A stretch of DNA of 64,000 nt from a virus. The notes under the pieces were generated by a model. It searched no databases, had not been told where the DNA came from, and worked only from the letters and a program-made list of their open reading frames with translations. Position numbers and translations under genes: made by a program. Each line of letters opens with the position of its first letter. Within the stretch, counting starts at the first letter, position 1. The stretch spans positions 31,626-95,625 of IMG/VR virus record IMGVR_UViG_3300010388_000214; one strand, given 5' to 3'. This document shows positions 21,474 to 31,002 of the stretch, piece after piece.

Positions 21474-22283
21474 ATGACTATTAATTTTCCCAACTCTCCT
21501 ACAGATGGCGACAGGTATGATGGATTTATTTATACTTCCGCTACAGATACCTGGGACATTATTGCTATTGATTCCATTACTGATGCTGGAGACGTAAGCA
21601 TACCTTCTACACCAGCAAATAACGCATCTTTTGGTTTTGATCATGACTCTCAACAATGGGAAGCAATGGCTCCAGCTGTATCCGTTGGACAGGTATTTGC
21701 ATATTCTGGAACAACAGCACCAGAAGGATACCTTATTTGTAATGGGCAAGAGGTTAGCCAAACCACATATTCAGATCTATTTTCCGTATGCTCTACTTCT
21801 TATAATACTGGTGAAGAATCTTCTGGAAATTTTAGAGTGCCAGACTTAAAAACAAGAATTCCAGTTCAGGTAGATGCTTCAGACTCCAGTTTTAATCTTC
21901 TGGGTAAGACTGGTGGCAGCAAGAATGTAACTTTGGATACTACCCAAATACCATCTCACACACACACACAACTTCCACATAATCATATTCAAAATGCCCA
22001 CAACCATACTCAGGCATCACATAGTCACACTTTGGGTGTTCCCTTCTACCCATCTGGTTGGGAAGCTGGTGGCTATGGAACAGGGTATTATGGATCATTC
22101 CGAAACCGTGTAATTATTTCTGGTGGTGGTACAGGTATTGGTAGTGATGGTCGTGCTCCTGCAATTCAAAACCAGACAGCCACAAACCAAAACACCACAG
22201 CAGTAAACCAAAATACTGGTGGTGGTCAAGCACACAATAATTTACAATCTTACGTTGTGGTACAATATATTATTAAGACTTAA
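21474..22283 (+). CDS. Tail-collar fibre protein, paralog C (269 aa)
   Basis: Third tandem copy: MTINFPNSPTDGDRYDGFIY start, collar domain (GYLICNGQEVSQTTYSDLF), HxH stretch (LPHNHIQNAHNHTQASHSH) and an LQSYVVVQYIIKT end. TATAAT (21459-21464) lies 9 nt before ATG 21474. Confidence 0.85.
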   Translation: MTINFPNSPTDGDRYDGFIYTSATDTWDIIAIDSITDAGDVSIPSTPANNASFGFDHDSQQWEAMAPAVSVGQVFAYSGTTAPEGYLICNGQEVSQTTYSDLFSVCSTSYNTGEESSGNFRVPDLKTRIPVQVDASDSSFNLLGKTGGSKNVTLDTTQIPSHTHTQLPHNHIQNAHNHTQASHSHTLGVPFYPSGWEAGGYGTGYYGSFRNRVIISGGGTGIGSDGRAPAIQNQTATNQNTTAVNQNTGGGQAHNNLQSYVVVQYIIKT

Positions 22284-22293
22284 TGGAGGAACT

Positions 22294-22545
22294 ATGCTGG
22301 TACCTAGTAATGCTACAGCTGAGGCTATCGAAAAGATGCAACAGCAAAATTTTAGCTACCAAAATCAGCTAGATACTCTGACTGCACTAATGGCAGATAA
22401 TGAAAGATTGATTCAAGAGCTTTTGCCTGCTGGCACATGGGAAGAGGTTGAGGATCCAGACACAACCGACACCCCAGACGGAGAGGGACTGTTGCCAACG
22501 CCATTCCCACCACCAACTAATCCAGAATTGGATACAACAAGCTAG
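22294..22545 (+). CDS. Small helical protein with Pro-rich tail (83 aa)
   Basis: ATG 22294 has a GGAGGA SD. An upstream extension overlaps paralog C. The N-terminal helix (NATAEAIEKMQQQNFSYQ... ALMADNERLIQELL) is followed by a Pro/Asp-rich tail (PTPFPPPTNPEL). It may be a chaperone or assembly factor for the fibres (inference from position). Confidence 0.7.
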   Translation: MLVPSNATAEAIEKMQQQNFSYQNQLDTLTALMADNERLIQELLPAGTWEEVEDPDTTDTPDGEGLLPTPFPPPTNPELDTTS

Positions 22546-22557
22546 TAGGAAATAATC

Positions 22558-22845
22558 ATGCCAGTAAACTTTCCTACCAGTCCAGCTCTCAACGACACGT
22601 ATACCTACTCTGGTCGTGTCTGGAAGTGGAATGGAAAAGCATGGGAGTCTATCAGCTCTAGCTATGGACCAACTGGACCTCAAGGTCTGTCTGCGTATGA
22701 AGTAGCAGTCGATAACGGTTTCATTGGAACAGAATCCGAATGGCTAGCTGCATCTCTAAACACAATAGAGGGCAATAATATTAAAGTTACAGTAGCTGAG
22801 AATGCACCAACAAGTCCCGATACTGGCGACTTGTGGTTTTGGTAG
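22558..22845 (+). CDS. Short fibre protein with collagen-type linker (95 aa)
   Basis: The start MPVNFPTSPALNDTYTYSGR matches the N-terminal motif of the collar paralogs. YGPTGPQGLSAYEVAVDNGF and the GTESEWLAASL motif are common in phage fibre linkers. The end (SPDTGDLWFW) resembles that of the 171-aa protein at 25052 (VAVGDIWMW). It probably acts as an attachment or linker subunit. Confidence 0.75.
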   Translation: MPVNFPTSPALNDTYTYSGRVWKWNGKAWESISSSYGPTGPQGLSAYEVAVDNGFIGTESEWLAASLNTIEGNNIKVTVAENAPTSPDTGDLWFW

Positions 22846-22856
22846 GTGATTAGCTA

Positions 22857-23951
22857 ATGCCAAGAACCCAGGGTAATGGTGTAACAATTGGTTCCAGCGT
22901 CAATAATAACTATTTCTTTATTGACTGGTCAGAAACCGTAAACTATAGTGCAAACACTTCAACCATTAGCTGGTCGGCATATTTTCACTACACATCTTCT
23001 GACGCACAGCTGGACGATGGAGATGCAAGTATTGGTGGAAATCTTGTTTGGGATGTTCCAGGCAGAGTTAAAAACTATGCAGGCACATTCACCACAAGAG
23101 ACCATTTTTTGGCTTCTGGATCAATTACTTTAGGTCATACCAATGATGGTGGTGGTACCTTTAACGTATCTGGTAGCGTTTTTGGTTCTCTTTCAGCTAG
23201 ATCTTCCGCTTCCGCAAACTATAGCTTTACAGCAATTGATAGAACCCCAACTACTCCATCAATTAGTGGTGGGCTTAGGGCTACAGATGGACTAAGCTTT
23301 TCTGCAGTCGCAACTGGTGGGGTGAATAACTCTGGACCCACTGTAACCTTTACGCTGCAAAGATCTACAAACAATGTAGACTTTACCGATATATCTTCTA
23401 CAACAACATCTGGTGCCACGCTTACAGCTTCAGGACTTACTGGAAGCACAGTTTATTACTTTAGAATTAAGGCGTCAAACTCTGTTAGTACAAAGTATTC
23501 GTCATCCATTACTTCTAACGGCGTACCAACCGCACCAGCATCGCTAACATACGTAAAGACTGGAAGAAATGTCGCCCTTACAGCAACCGCATCTTCATCT
23601 GCTGGCGGAGGAACAATCTCCTCTTATTCCGTACAATACAGAACTAGTTCGGATGGCGGTTCTAGCTGGGGTAGCTGGGGAAATACTCAGACTATGACAT
23701 CTCTGCAATATACATACTCGCTATTGCCACCAGCATTAACCTATGACTTTAGAGTATACTCTACAAACGAAGTTGGAAACAGTCCTACAACATCTATTGC
23801 TACACCATTCTTTGTCGCAGCTGGTGGAAAGAGGTGGAATGGCACAGCGTTTGTCGCAACCCAGACCGCCAAGAGGTGGAATGGGACATCCTGGATAGAT
23901 CTAACAACTGCTAAAAGGTGGAATGGGTCATCGTGGGTAGATCTTTCTTGA
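22857..23951 (+). CDS. FnIII-containing virion protein (364 aa)
   Basis: A beta-rich N-terminal domain (about 1-120) is followed by two fibronectin type III repeats (about 123-215 and 216-315, with TVYYFRIKASNSVS and LTYDFRVYSTNEVG). Three short repeats of AKRWNGTSW type close the protein. FnIII domains decorate phage tails and may bind carbohydrate. It probably works with the neighbouring 95-aa linker protein. Confidence 0.85.
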   Translation: MPRTQGNGVTIGSSVNNNYFFIDWSETVNYSANTSTISWSAYFHYTSSDAQLDDGDASIGGNLVWDVPGRVKNYAGTFTTRDHFLASGSITLGHTNDGGGTFNVSGSVFGSLSARSSASANYSFTAIDRTPTTPSISGGLRATDGLSFSAVATGGVNNSGPTVTFTLQRSTNNVDFTDISSTTTSGATLTASGLTGSTVYYFRIKASNSVSTKYSSSITSNGVPTAPASLTYVKTGRNVALTATASSSAGGGTISSYSVQYRTSSDGGSSWGSWGNTQTMTSLQYTYSLLPPALTYDFRVYSTNEVGNSPTTSIATPFFVAAGGKRWNGTAFVATQTAKRWNGTSWIDLTTAKRWNGSSWVDLS

Positions 23952-23980
23952 TGTATAATATTATTAACAGATAGGAAAGT

Positions 23981-25033
23981 ATGAGAGTAGCAGTTTACAC
24001 AATTGCATTAAATGAAGAACAGTTTGTGCAGCCATGGTATGAGTCTGCAAAAGAAGCAGACTACCTACTTATTGCAGATACTGGATCTACCGATGAAACA
24101 GTGCAGCGTGCACTTGAGCTTGACATTGACGTTGCTCATATATCAGTTAAACCGTGGAGGTTTGACGATGCCCGTAACGCATCCTTGGCTGCCTTGCCAG
24201 ATGATATAGATATCTGCATCGCACTAGATATGGACGAAGTGCTTTTGCCAGGGTGGAGAGAAGAGCTTGAAAAGGCTTATGCTCAGCAAGCTACTAGGCC
24301 AAGATACAAATATACCTGGAACTGGAAAGAGGACGGCTCTCCAGGACTTCAGTATGGCGGAGACAAGATTCACGCACGTCATGGCTATAGGTGGAAGCAT
24401 CCAGTACACGAAGTGATAGTGGCCGATCGCATACAGGAAAAACAGGTTTGGTGTAATTTAGAAATTCACCATCACGCAGACAATTCAAAGTCAAGATCTT
24501 CCTACCTGCCATTATTAGAGCTTTCGGTAACGGAAGATCCATTCAATGATCGTAATGCATTTTACTACGCCAGAGAGCTGACATTTTATGGACAGACAGA
24601 TAAGGCAATTAAAGAACTTAACCGATACCTGTCACTACCAACCGCAACCTGGGGTGCTGAAAGAGCCAGGGCACACAGGTATTTAGCACAGTACGACACT
24701 GACAATACAGAGATTCATCTCAAGAATGCAATTAGTGAAGATGCTGGTAGACGAGAGCCAATCGTAGACTTGGCAATGATGTATTACAAAAAGGGTGAGT
24801 GGAGAAGCTGCTATAGAGCAGCCTTAGACGCTTTGCAAATAAGGGAAAAGCCTCTAGACTATCTCTGCGAAGAGTTTGCCTGGGGAGATGCTCCGTACGA
24901 TTTAGCCGCTATATCTGCATACCATCTAGGCCTAACGCCAACAGCCATTAAGTATGGCAAAAAGGCTGTAGCCCTGAACCCAAACGATGAAAGACTGAAG
25001 GCCAACCTGAAGTTTTATTTAAACAAAGACTAG
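23981..25033 (+). CDS. GT2-family glycosyltransferase (350 aa)
   Basis: The GT-A fold N-terminal half has the nucleotide-sugar signature (IADTGSTDET, 33-40) and a DMDE motif at 83-86 acting as DXD. The C-terminal 150 residues look like TPR-type helical repeats (AAISAYHLGLTPTAIKYGKK). It is likely to transfer sugar onto virion proteins or host structures. Its place among fibre genes suggests fibre glycosylation (inference). SD AGGAAAG; TATAAT lies about 20 nt upstream. Confidence 0.88.
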   Translation: MRVAVYTIALNEEQFVQPWYESAKEADYLLIADTGSTDETVQRALELDIDVAHISVKPWRFDDARNASLAALPDDIDICIALDMDEVLLPGWREELEKAYAQQATRPRYKYTWNWKEDGSPGLQYGGDKIHARHGYRWKHPVHEVIVADRIQEKQVWCNLEIHHHADNSKSRSSYLPLLELSVTEDPFNDRNAFYYARELTFYGQTDKAIKELNRYLSLPTATWGAERARAHRYLAQYDTDNTEIHLKNAISEDAGRREPIVDLAMMYYKKGEWRSCYRAALDALQIREKPLDYLCEEFAWGDAPYDLAAISAYHLGLTPTAIKYGKKAVALNPNDERLKANLKFYLNKD

Positions 25034-25051
25034 TTATGTTATAATTGGGAT

Positions 25052-25567
25052 ATGGCTAATATTGGATCCTCAACATTTGACTCGCTGATTCCTGACATCA
25101 CCGACATTGCCGATATTCAAAAAGCTTTCAAGCTTTATCACTTTGGAAATACTGAGCTAACATCAACTTCTGGTCAGGGTATTTGGGGACACCTAACCTC
25201 TATTAGTTCTGCTGTTGCCACTAAAGCAAATATTGCTAGCCCCACATTTACTGGTACAGTCACGATGCCAGCTGGAACAATTTCTTCTGTAGCACTAAAG
25301 CTGGTTGCAGGCACAAACCTAACAACTCCAGTAGCAGGTGCTGTAGAGTTTGACGGAACAAACTTATACTTTACCCCATCTTCTAGCAGAAAAACTGTAG
25401 CTTTTACTGATTCGAACATTACTGGTACTGCCGCAGCTGCACAGTCTGTTTTATATTATGGAGGATCTTCTGGATCCATGAATTATTCAGCACCCAACAA
25501 GAAAATCTTTACTGGATCGACTCCACCATCATCTGGTGTAGCAGTTGGCGATATTTGGATGTGGTAG
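25052..25567 (+). CDS. Fibre/linker protein, unknown (171 aa)
   Basis: The protein (MANIGSSTFDSLIPDITDIA...) ends with GSSGSMNYSAPNKKIFTGST and VAVGDIWMW, like the 95-aa linker. A TFTGTVTMPAG segment is typical of phage tail proteins. TATAAT (25040-25045) ends 6 nt before the ATG, so it is probably leaderless. It is probably the stem partner of the following FnIII protein. Confidence 0.75.
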   Translation: MANIGSSTFDSLIPDITDIADIQKAFKLYHFGNTELTSTSGQGIWGHLTSISSAVATKANIASPTFTGTVTMPAGTISSVALKLVAGTNLTTPVAGAVEFDGTNLYFTPSSSRKTVAFTDSNITGTAAAAQSVLYYGGSSGSMNYSAPNKKIFTGSTPPSSGVAVGDIWMW

Positions 25568-25570
25568 TCA

Positions 25571-27019
25571 ATGGCTTCGGGTACAGGTTCTTCCGATAGA
25601 GGCTATTATCTAAGAGCCAATATTACGCAGGGTCAGCAAGACTCTACTAATAACAGAACCTATTGCTATGCATCAATCGAGCTTGTAGCGACAAACCAGT
25701 ATTTCTCTAACTGGACTGGCGAAGGAAACTTCCAGGTAAACGGAGGCGTAGTCCAATACTACGGCGGTAAGTACTACATGACTGGTACATATACATCGAT
25801 TACTATTGGTTCTTGGGAAGGATGGGTTGGACATAATAGTGTTGGTGAAGCAACTCTAAGTGTCTACTCTCTGTTCAATATTCCAAACGGAGCAAGTTAT
25901 ACTCCAAGAAATATTTCCGTATCATATCAGGAAACTCTGCCAAACTATACCAGATTACCAAGCAAGCCAAGCATCACTCTAGACTCTAGAGATCGTGGAA
26001 CTATTAACATGACTGCTAGTTCTTCGGTACCTTCTGGTGCACCAGCAATTACATCTTATACGTGGGAATACAGCACAAATGGGTCTAGCTGGACAAGTAT
26101 TGCTGGACAGACCACCTCTACACTTAACTGGACTGGTGCTACTGCAACCACCCAATACTATATAAGAGTTTATGCAACAAACACTGAAGGAAACAGCTAT
26201 TCTGACTCAAGTGCATTAATTTCTGCAGCACCAAGTCAGCCAATAGCAGCTACGCTATCAAGAGACGGAACATCAATCTCTGCAGTACTATCCACCCCAG
26301 CAGCCAATGGTAGCAGTCTAACAACCTTTACAGTTCAAGTAGATACAGTTTCTTCCTTTGACTCATTAGGACTTTCCACAACTAGTGGTATTTTAGCAAG
26401 CCCGTTTGCAATCCCAGAACTTTCACCAGATACTACCTACTATTTGAGATACAAGGTTGGATCTACCAACAGAGGAGACTCTGACTATTCCGCATCTTCA
26501 AATGTAACCATTCCTCCAGTTCCTTCGGGACCCACAATTACAACAGCACTAACAAAACAAGTTAGAAAGGTAACCATTGACTGGAATGCCCCATCTGTTT
26601 CTGGTGGAACTACAATTCTGGGGTACCAGGTAGAAGCCAGGTATAGCGAAGATGGTGGATCTACCTGGGTAAATAGTTTTGAACAAATAGCTACTCCTGC
26701 AGCTGGAACTACCATTTTAGAAACTGCAGATTTAAATATTGCAAAAACTTATCAATTTAGAGTACGGGCAGTAACAGATGTAGGGCTGACAGCCTACTCT
26801 TCCACGGCTTCTCTGACGGAATACAATAGTATTTTTATTTCTGCATATGGCTATCGTCACGACGGAACAAACTTCAATACTGCAATTCAGTTTGCTGCAA
26901 GATATACTGGAAGTTCTGGAGATTCCATTGTTGTAAATGGAACAACCTACACTGGCTGGAAAACAATAGAAAACGTAAAACGCTATACTGGCTCAGAATT
27001 TATATCTTTGACTCAATAG
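25571..27019 (+). CDS. Multi-FnIII tail protein (482 aa)
   Basis: An N-terminal beta domain (about 1-135) is similar in layout to the 364-aa protein. Three fibronectin type III repeats follow (about 137-225, 226-318 and 319-420, with YYIRVYATNTEG, YYLRYKVGSTN and YQFRVRAVTDVG). The C-terminus ends KTIENVKRYTGSEFISL, like the KRWNG repeats of the other FnIII gene. It is a paralogous adhesin or decoration protein. Confidence 0.85.
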   Translation: MASGTGSSDRGYYLRANITQGQQDSTNNRTYCYASIELVATNQYFSNWTGEGNFQVNGGVVQYYGGKYYMTGTYTSITIGSWEGWVGHNSVGEATLSVYSLFNIPNGASYTPRNISVSYQETLPNYTRLPSKPSITLDSRDRGTINMTASSSVPSGAPAITSYTWEYSTNGSSWTSIAGQTTSTLNWTGATATTQYYIRVYATNTEGNSYSDSSALISAAPSQPIAATLSRDGTSISAVLSTPAANGSSLTTFTVQVDTVSSFDSLGLSTTSGILASPFAIPELSPDTTYYLRYKVGSTNRGDSDYSASSNVTIPPVPSGPTITTALTKQVRKVTIDWNAPSVSGGTTILGYQVEARYSEDGGSTWVNSFEQIATPAAGTTILETADLNIAKTYQFRVRAVTDVGLTAYSSTASLTEYNSIFISAYGYRHDGTNFNTAIQFAARYTGSSGDSIVVNGTTYTGWKTIENVKRYTGSEFISLTQ

Positions 27020-27066
27020 ATAAATAATTAAAACCTAGTATGGTAAGATTGTTTTAGGTGAATTAA

Positions 27067-30000
27067 TTGTCAACTCCATCAAATCTTTATGCAGAAAAGG
27101 TGTTTTCGGAACATCCAATTGCACTGTGGGCACTTGACGATAAATGTGACTACATCAGTTATGTCAGCGAATCAAACAGAAGATTCTATGACTACACAAC
27201 TCAGTGGTTGTATACTGGCATGACGCCATCTTCTGGGGAGAGTGGAACGGTTGTAGAGTTTTCTGCAACTTCTGCTATCGTGGACGAAAAATTTGTTTTT
27301 CAAGATTCTGCGGTAACGAAGATTACACCTCCAGCACTCACAGTAGGTCAAACAGGAACTTTTACAATAAGTAGCAGGTTTACAATTGATGTAGTTAGTA
27401 GATCCTTTTCTGTCGCACTCTATCAATACTCTGACGTAGCACTAACTAGCGTAGAGATTTCTGCTACGGCAACTGGATACTCTCAGACCGAAACTTTCTC
27501 CAGTCTTCAGGCAAACAAGCAAAACCATCTCTGTGCAACTTTTAGTACAACAGAAGAAGTCAATGACATAACTATTTCAATTGAGATTACCTATCCATAC
27601 TCTGCAACAGCTACAGAAATATACTTAAACGGATTTTCTATTGGATCTTTTAGTGAAGAGTTTTCTGCAACTTCTTTGGGAATTGACTATCAGCAACAGC
27701 TTCCTACAGACATTGCACTATCACAGCGTAATGGAGTAAAGGCGTTGGCCTATGGGTCAGAACAGGACTACGGATACTACCTTTTATCTGACACAACACT
27801 ACTTGCAAAAAACTCAAGTATCCCCATGGTTTACGGTGCATCAAACTCCACTATTCTTCACGAGGCAAATCAGACAGAACCACACATGATCCTTCCAGGA
27901 AAAGGCTTTATGAATGAAAAGGGGAAGACTAATACCCTAACTCTAGAGGCATGGCTGAGAATTAATTCAAACAATGCATCTGAAAGAATTATTGGGCCAA
28001 TTGCATCAGAGGACGGACTTTACGTAGACGGGCCATTCCTGGTTCTTAGAATTGATGACAAGACATGCTCTCACTTTGTCGGGGAATGGTTTAGGCCAAT
28101 GCTAGTAGACGTTATTGTTAGCAAGTCTACAGCATCCCTAATGGTAAATGGAGAATCTGTTGCATCAATAGATCTTTCGGACTCAACCCATAACTACGCT
28201 TCGCCAGAAGATTCAAGTGGAAAAAGTCAGGACTGGATTGGGTTTTACTGTTATGGAAATGTGACTTCTGTAGAGGTAGACTGTGTTGCCATTTATCCAT
28301 ATGAAGTTAGTGAAGTGTTGGCTAAGAAGAGATTTGTTTCTGGCCAAGGAGTGGTGTATCCACAAGACATTAACGTAGCCTATTCTGGTGAATCTATTTT
28401 TATCGACTACATATATTCGAACTATGCAAAAAATTATGAGTTTCCAACAATATCTAGCTGGCAGCAAGGCTTCTTTGATAACTTGGATGTTTCTTCAAAA
28501 AAACTGTCATCGCCAACATATCAGCTACCTAGCGTTTCGTCTAGTGGCGGATCTGCATACACCATATCTAAGCTACAAAAAGATCTAAATCCAACCCACG
28601 GTGCAATTTCACTAAAAGAGCCATCAGACTGGTCTGACAAGAACTCTTACCTTTATTTTCCATCACTCAACATCTTGCAAACCACAGTTTCTGCCATCTT
28701 GGGAATTTTTTATAAATCAGAAACTGATTCTTCCACAAATAGGCAGACGTTAATTAAAATTGTTAATACGTTAAATGATAGCTATGTTCGAATTTCGTTG
28801 GAAGATGAAACTCTTAGATATTCTTACAAGGTGATGGGTCAAGCAGAACTAACTTTAGATTATAGTGATGAAAACGAAACAGTAGACATTACAAAGGGAG
28901 ATCTATTCTCGGCAGGAATCAATATTTCAAAAATTTCTGAAAAATATCCAGAGCTAAAGGAATTTTTCTCAAACAGAAGTTCTCTATCCGTAATGATTGC
29001 AGGCGACTACTCTGGAACAGACTCTTCGCTAGATACAACATTTAGTGGAAGAATGTCTAGCATTAGTTTTTGTACTGAAAAAAATGTACAAGAGTTTGAC
29101 CTATTCTTTAGTGCGGACGGCATCTTGGATACTACCGAAACAACACTTCCTGCAGCAAGTTATAGCCTAGTTCTTAGCGATGTTTCTGGGGTATCGAAAA
29201 TAGAGGTTAGTACAAAGTCTTACTGGCAATCACATGTTCCACTTTCTTCTCTCTCAAAACTACAAACTAGCTCTACTGGGGTAGTTAGTGACGGAATTGA
29301 CTTTGTTCAGATTAATCTTGACTACCCACAAACTAGGCCAACAGCTACCGCAGAACTAGATCCAAGACTGGATGATGTAAAAACATTTGTAACCTTTCAA
29401 TATATTTCTGATGGGGCAAATAAAGATCTATCTGAATTTACATCGCTAACATTTGATTCAGAAAAGGTGTTTTTGGTAGAACCAGGATCAAGCTCAGAAG
29501 ACTGGACGGAAACAAAGTATCAGGTTATTGACGGAACGATTGTTTATCCACCAGAACTGCAAGACGGAGAGTCCTATGTAGACATAGCACTTTGCATTCA
29601 TATGGAAATTGTTGCGAACAATTCTTTAAGTAATAAATTGGTTACCAGATTCCTAAAACTTGGATCTCAAAGCTTGTCTAATAATGCCTCTGTAGCGTCT
29701 TCGCCAATAAACAAGATTGGAACAAAGTTTGGCAAGGGGCTTTATCCATATAAAGAAAATGCTACTAATGGATTCCCTGGAAACATTTCCTATAAAGCTA
29801 AAAACCCATTTAGAATATTTAGAGGTTCTGGACCTCACCTTTACTTAACTCATAATTCTGGAATCTCTGTTGCTGGAGAGTATGATAGTAATGTAAATAG
29901 GGGTCTGTTTGCAAGACTAAACAGAGATGCTTTTGCTAATACAAACATCAGCTCTCTGCAAATGTCGGTCCTCTGGAATAATAAATTATTTCCAGAGACT

Positions 30001-30612
30001 CCACAAAAGATTTTTGAAATTGATGCATCTACTGGTGTTTACAACTTCTACGTGGAGGCCGTAGACGGGTTACGCAGACGTGGAAAAATTACTGTAACTC
30101 TTACGTCTGGTACCGTTGAGTCTGGAACCAACACAGTATTCTTCTATTGGAACGGTAACGTTGTTACCAATCCCGTTATGACACTGGGAGAGTGGGGAAT
30201 GCTCGGCATCGTATTTAAGCCATACCTGGTGTTTAATAACTCTGTCGGGTATATTAAATTTACTTCGCCAATGATAGTCAACAACCTTTCTACATATCAG
30301 TTAGACTCTTCATCTCAAGCTCAGCAGATCGTTTACAAGACCTGGCAAGATATTGAAGACAACCCATCCGAAGACGAATGGGACGAATGGTATGTGGAGG
30401 GCGGAACCTCAAAAACATGGGAAGATGCGTTTTATAAAGTCGCAACATTCAACCCATCTATTGATCCTGCAGAAATTTACAAGACATATATTGGTACAAA
30501 CAAGATTATTGCAGATAGTTCTTCGCAGTCTGGTCAGGTTAGGTTAAATAAGTATGAGTATGTAACATATGGTGGCGTACAGCGTGACAGTTATCCAGTC
30601 GGTCTCTTATAA
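27067..30612 (+). CDS. Very large virion protein, LamG-like segments (1,181 aa)
   Basis: A TTG start with an AGGTGA SD is used. The sequence opens MSTPSNLYAEKVFSEHPIAL, then ALWALDDKCDYISY, which recalls concanavalin/LamG-like starts. Segments such as LTLEAWLRINSNN with LMVNGESVASIDLS fit LamG sandwich strands. Most of the rest is beta-rich without a known domain. It is probably a tail-tip or side-fibre protein that binds a glycan. Confidence 0.75.
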   Translation: MSTPSNLYAEKVFSEHPIALWALDDKCDYISYVSESNRRFYDYTTQWLYTGMTPSSGESGTVVEFSATSAIVDEKFVFQDSAVTKITPPALTVGQTGTFTISSRFTIDVVSRSFSVALYQYSDVALTSVEISATATGYSQTETFSSLQANKQNHLCATFSTTEEVNDITISIEITYPYSATATEIYLNGFSIGSFSEEFSATSLGIDYQQQLPTDIALSQRNGVKALAYGSEQDYGYYLLSDTTLLAKNSSIPMVYGASNSTILHEANQTEPHMILPGKGFMNEKGKTNTLTLEAWLRINSNNASERIIGPIASEDGLYVDGPFLVLRIDDKTCSHFVGEWFRPMLVDVIVSKSTASLMVNGESVASIDLSDSTHNYASPEDSSGKSQDWIGFYCYGNVTSVEVDCVAIYPYEVSEVLAKKRFVSGQGVVYPQDINVAYSGESIFIDYIYSNYAKNYEFPTISSWQQGFFDNLDVSSKKLSSPTYQLPSVSSSGGSAYTISKLQKDLNPTHGAISLKEPSDWSDKNSYLYFPSLNILQTTVSAILGIFYKSETDSSTNRQTLIKIVNTLNDSYVRISLEDETLRYSYKVMGQAELTLDYSDENETVDITKGDLFSAGINISKISEKYPELKEFFSNRSSLSVMIAGDYSGTDSSLDTTFSGRMSSISFCTEKNVQEFDLFFSADGILDTTETTLPAASYSLVLSDVSGVSKIEVSTKSYWQSHVPLSSLSKLQTSSTGVVSDGIDFVQINLDYPQTRPTATAELDPRLDDVKTFVTFQYISDGANKDLSEFTSLTFDSEKVFLVEPGSSSEDWTETKYQVIDGTIVYPPELQDGESYVDIALCIHMEIVANNSLSNKLVTRFLKLGSQSLSNNASVASSPINKIGTKFGKGLYPYKENATNGFPGNISYKAKNPFRIFRGSGPHLYLTHNSGISVAGEYDSNVNRGLFARLNRDAFANTNISSLQMSVLWNNKLFPETPQKIFEIDASTGVYNFYVEAVDGLRRRGKITVTLTSGTVESGTNTVFFYWNGNVVTNPVMTLGEWGMLGIVFKPYLVFNNSVGYIKFTSPMIVNNLSTYQLDSSSQAQQIVYKTWQDIEDNPSEDEWDEWYVEGGTSKTWEDAFYKVATFNPSIDPAEIYKTYIGTNKIIADSSSQSGQVRLNKYEYVTYGGVQRDSYPVGLL

Positions 30613-30630
30613 TATGGTATACTTGTAATC

Positions 30631-31002
30631 ATGGAAAAGATTATGAAGGGTCAGATTGGTAAGACCAAGATCCAGGTTATTGAAGAGCCATTCTCAAACG
30701 CAGGTGTATATGTTTGGAAAAAGGCTAGCGGCAAGTTTTTTACAGATGGGGAAGGCAACGTTCTTAACATTCCATCGATGCGTGGTGACGAAAGCAAGAT
30801 TCGAGAAATCTCTGATGCAGCTGCGTACCACGGTGAGCCAGACGGAGAAGCTATCTTCTTCCCCAACGTTGCCAGGGTATCTGACGAAGAGCACAGCGAA
30901 CAGCTTGATCGTATGAAGCAGGGACTAATCCCATCGATGAACGACCTTGGTGCATTGATTGCAGCCAAGAAGACACAGGAGATGTACGGTAACGATGACT
31001 AA
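30631..31002 (+). CDS. Small protein upstream of portal, unknown (123 aa)
   Basis: MEKIMKGQIGKTKIQVIEEP and a helical C-terminus (LGALIAAKKTQEMYG) show no known domain. It overlaps the portal start by 8 bp, so the two are co-translated. TATACT (30618-30623) ends 7 nt before the ATG, suggesting a leaderless first cistron of the head module. A structural or packaging-accessory role is possible. Confidence 0.7.
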   Translation: MEKIMKGQIGKTKIQVIEEPFSNAGVYVWKKASGKFFTDGEGNVLNIPSMRGDESKIREISDAAAYHGEPDGEAIFFPNVARVSDEEHSEQLDRMKQGLIPSMNDLGALIAAKKTQEMYGNDD

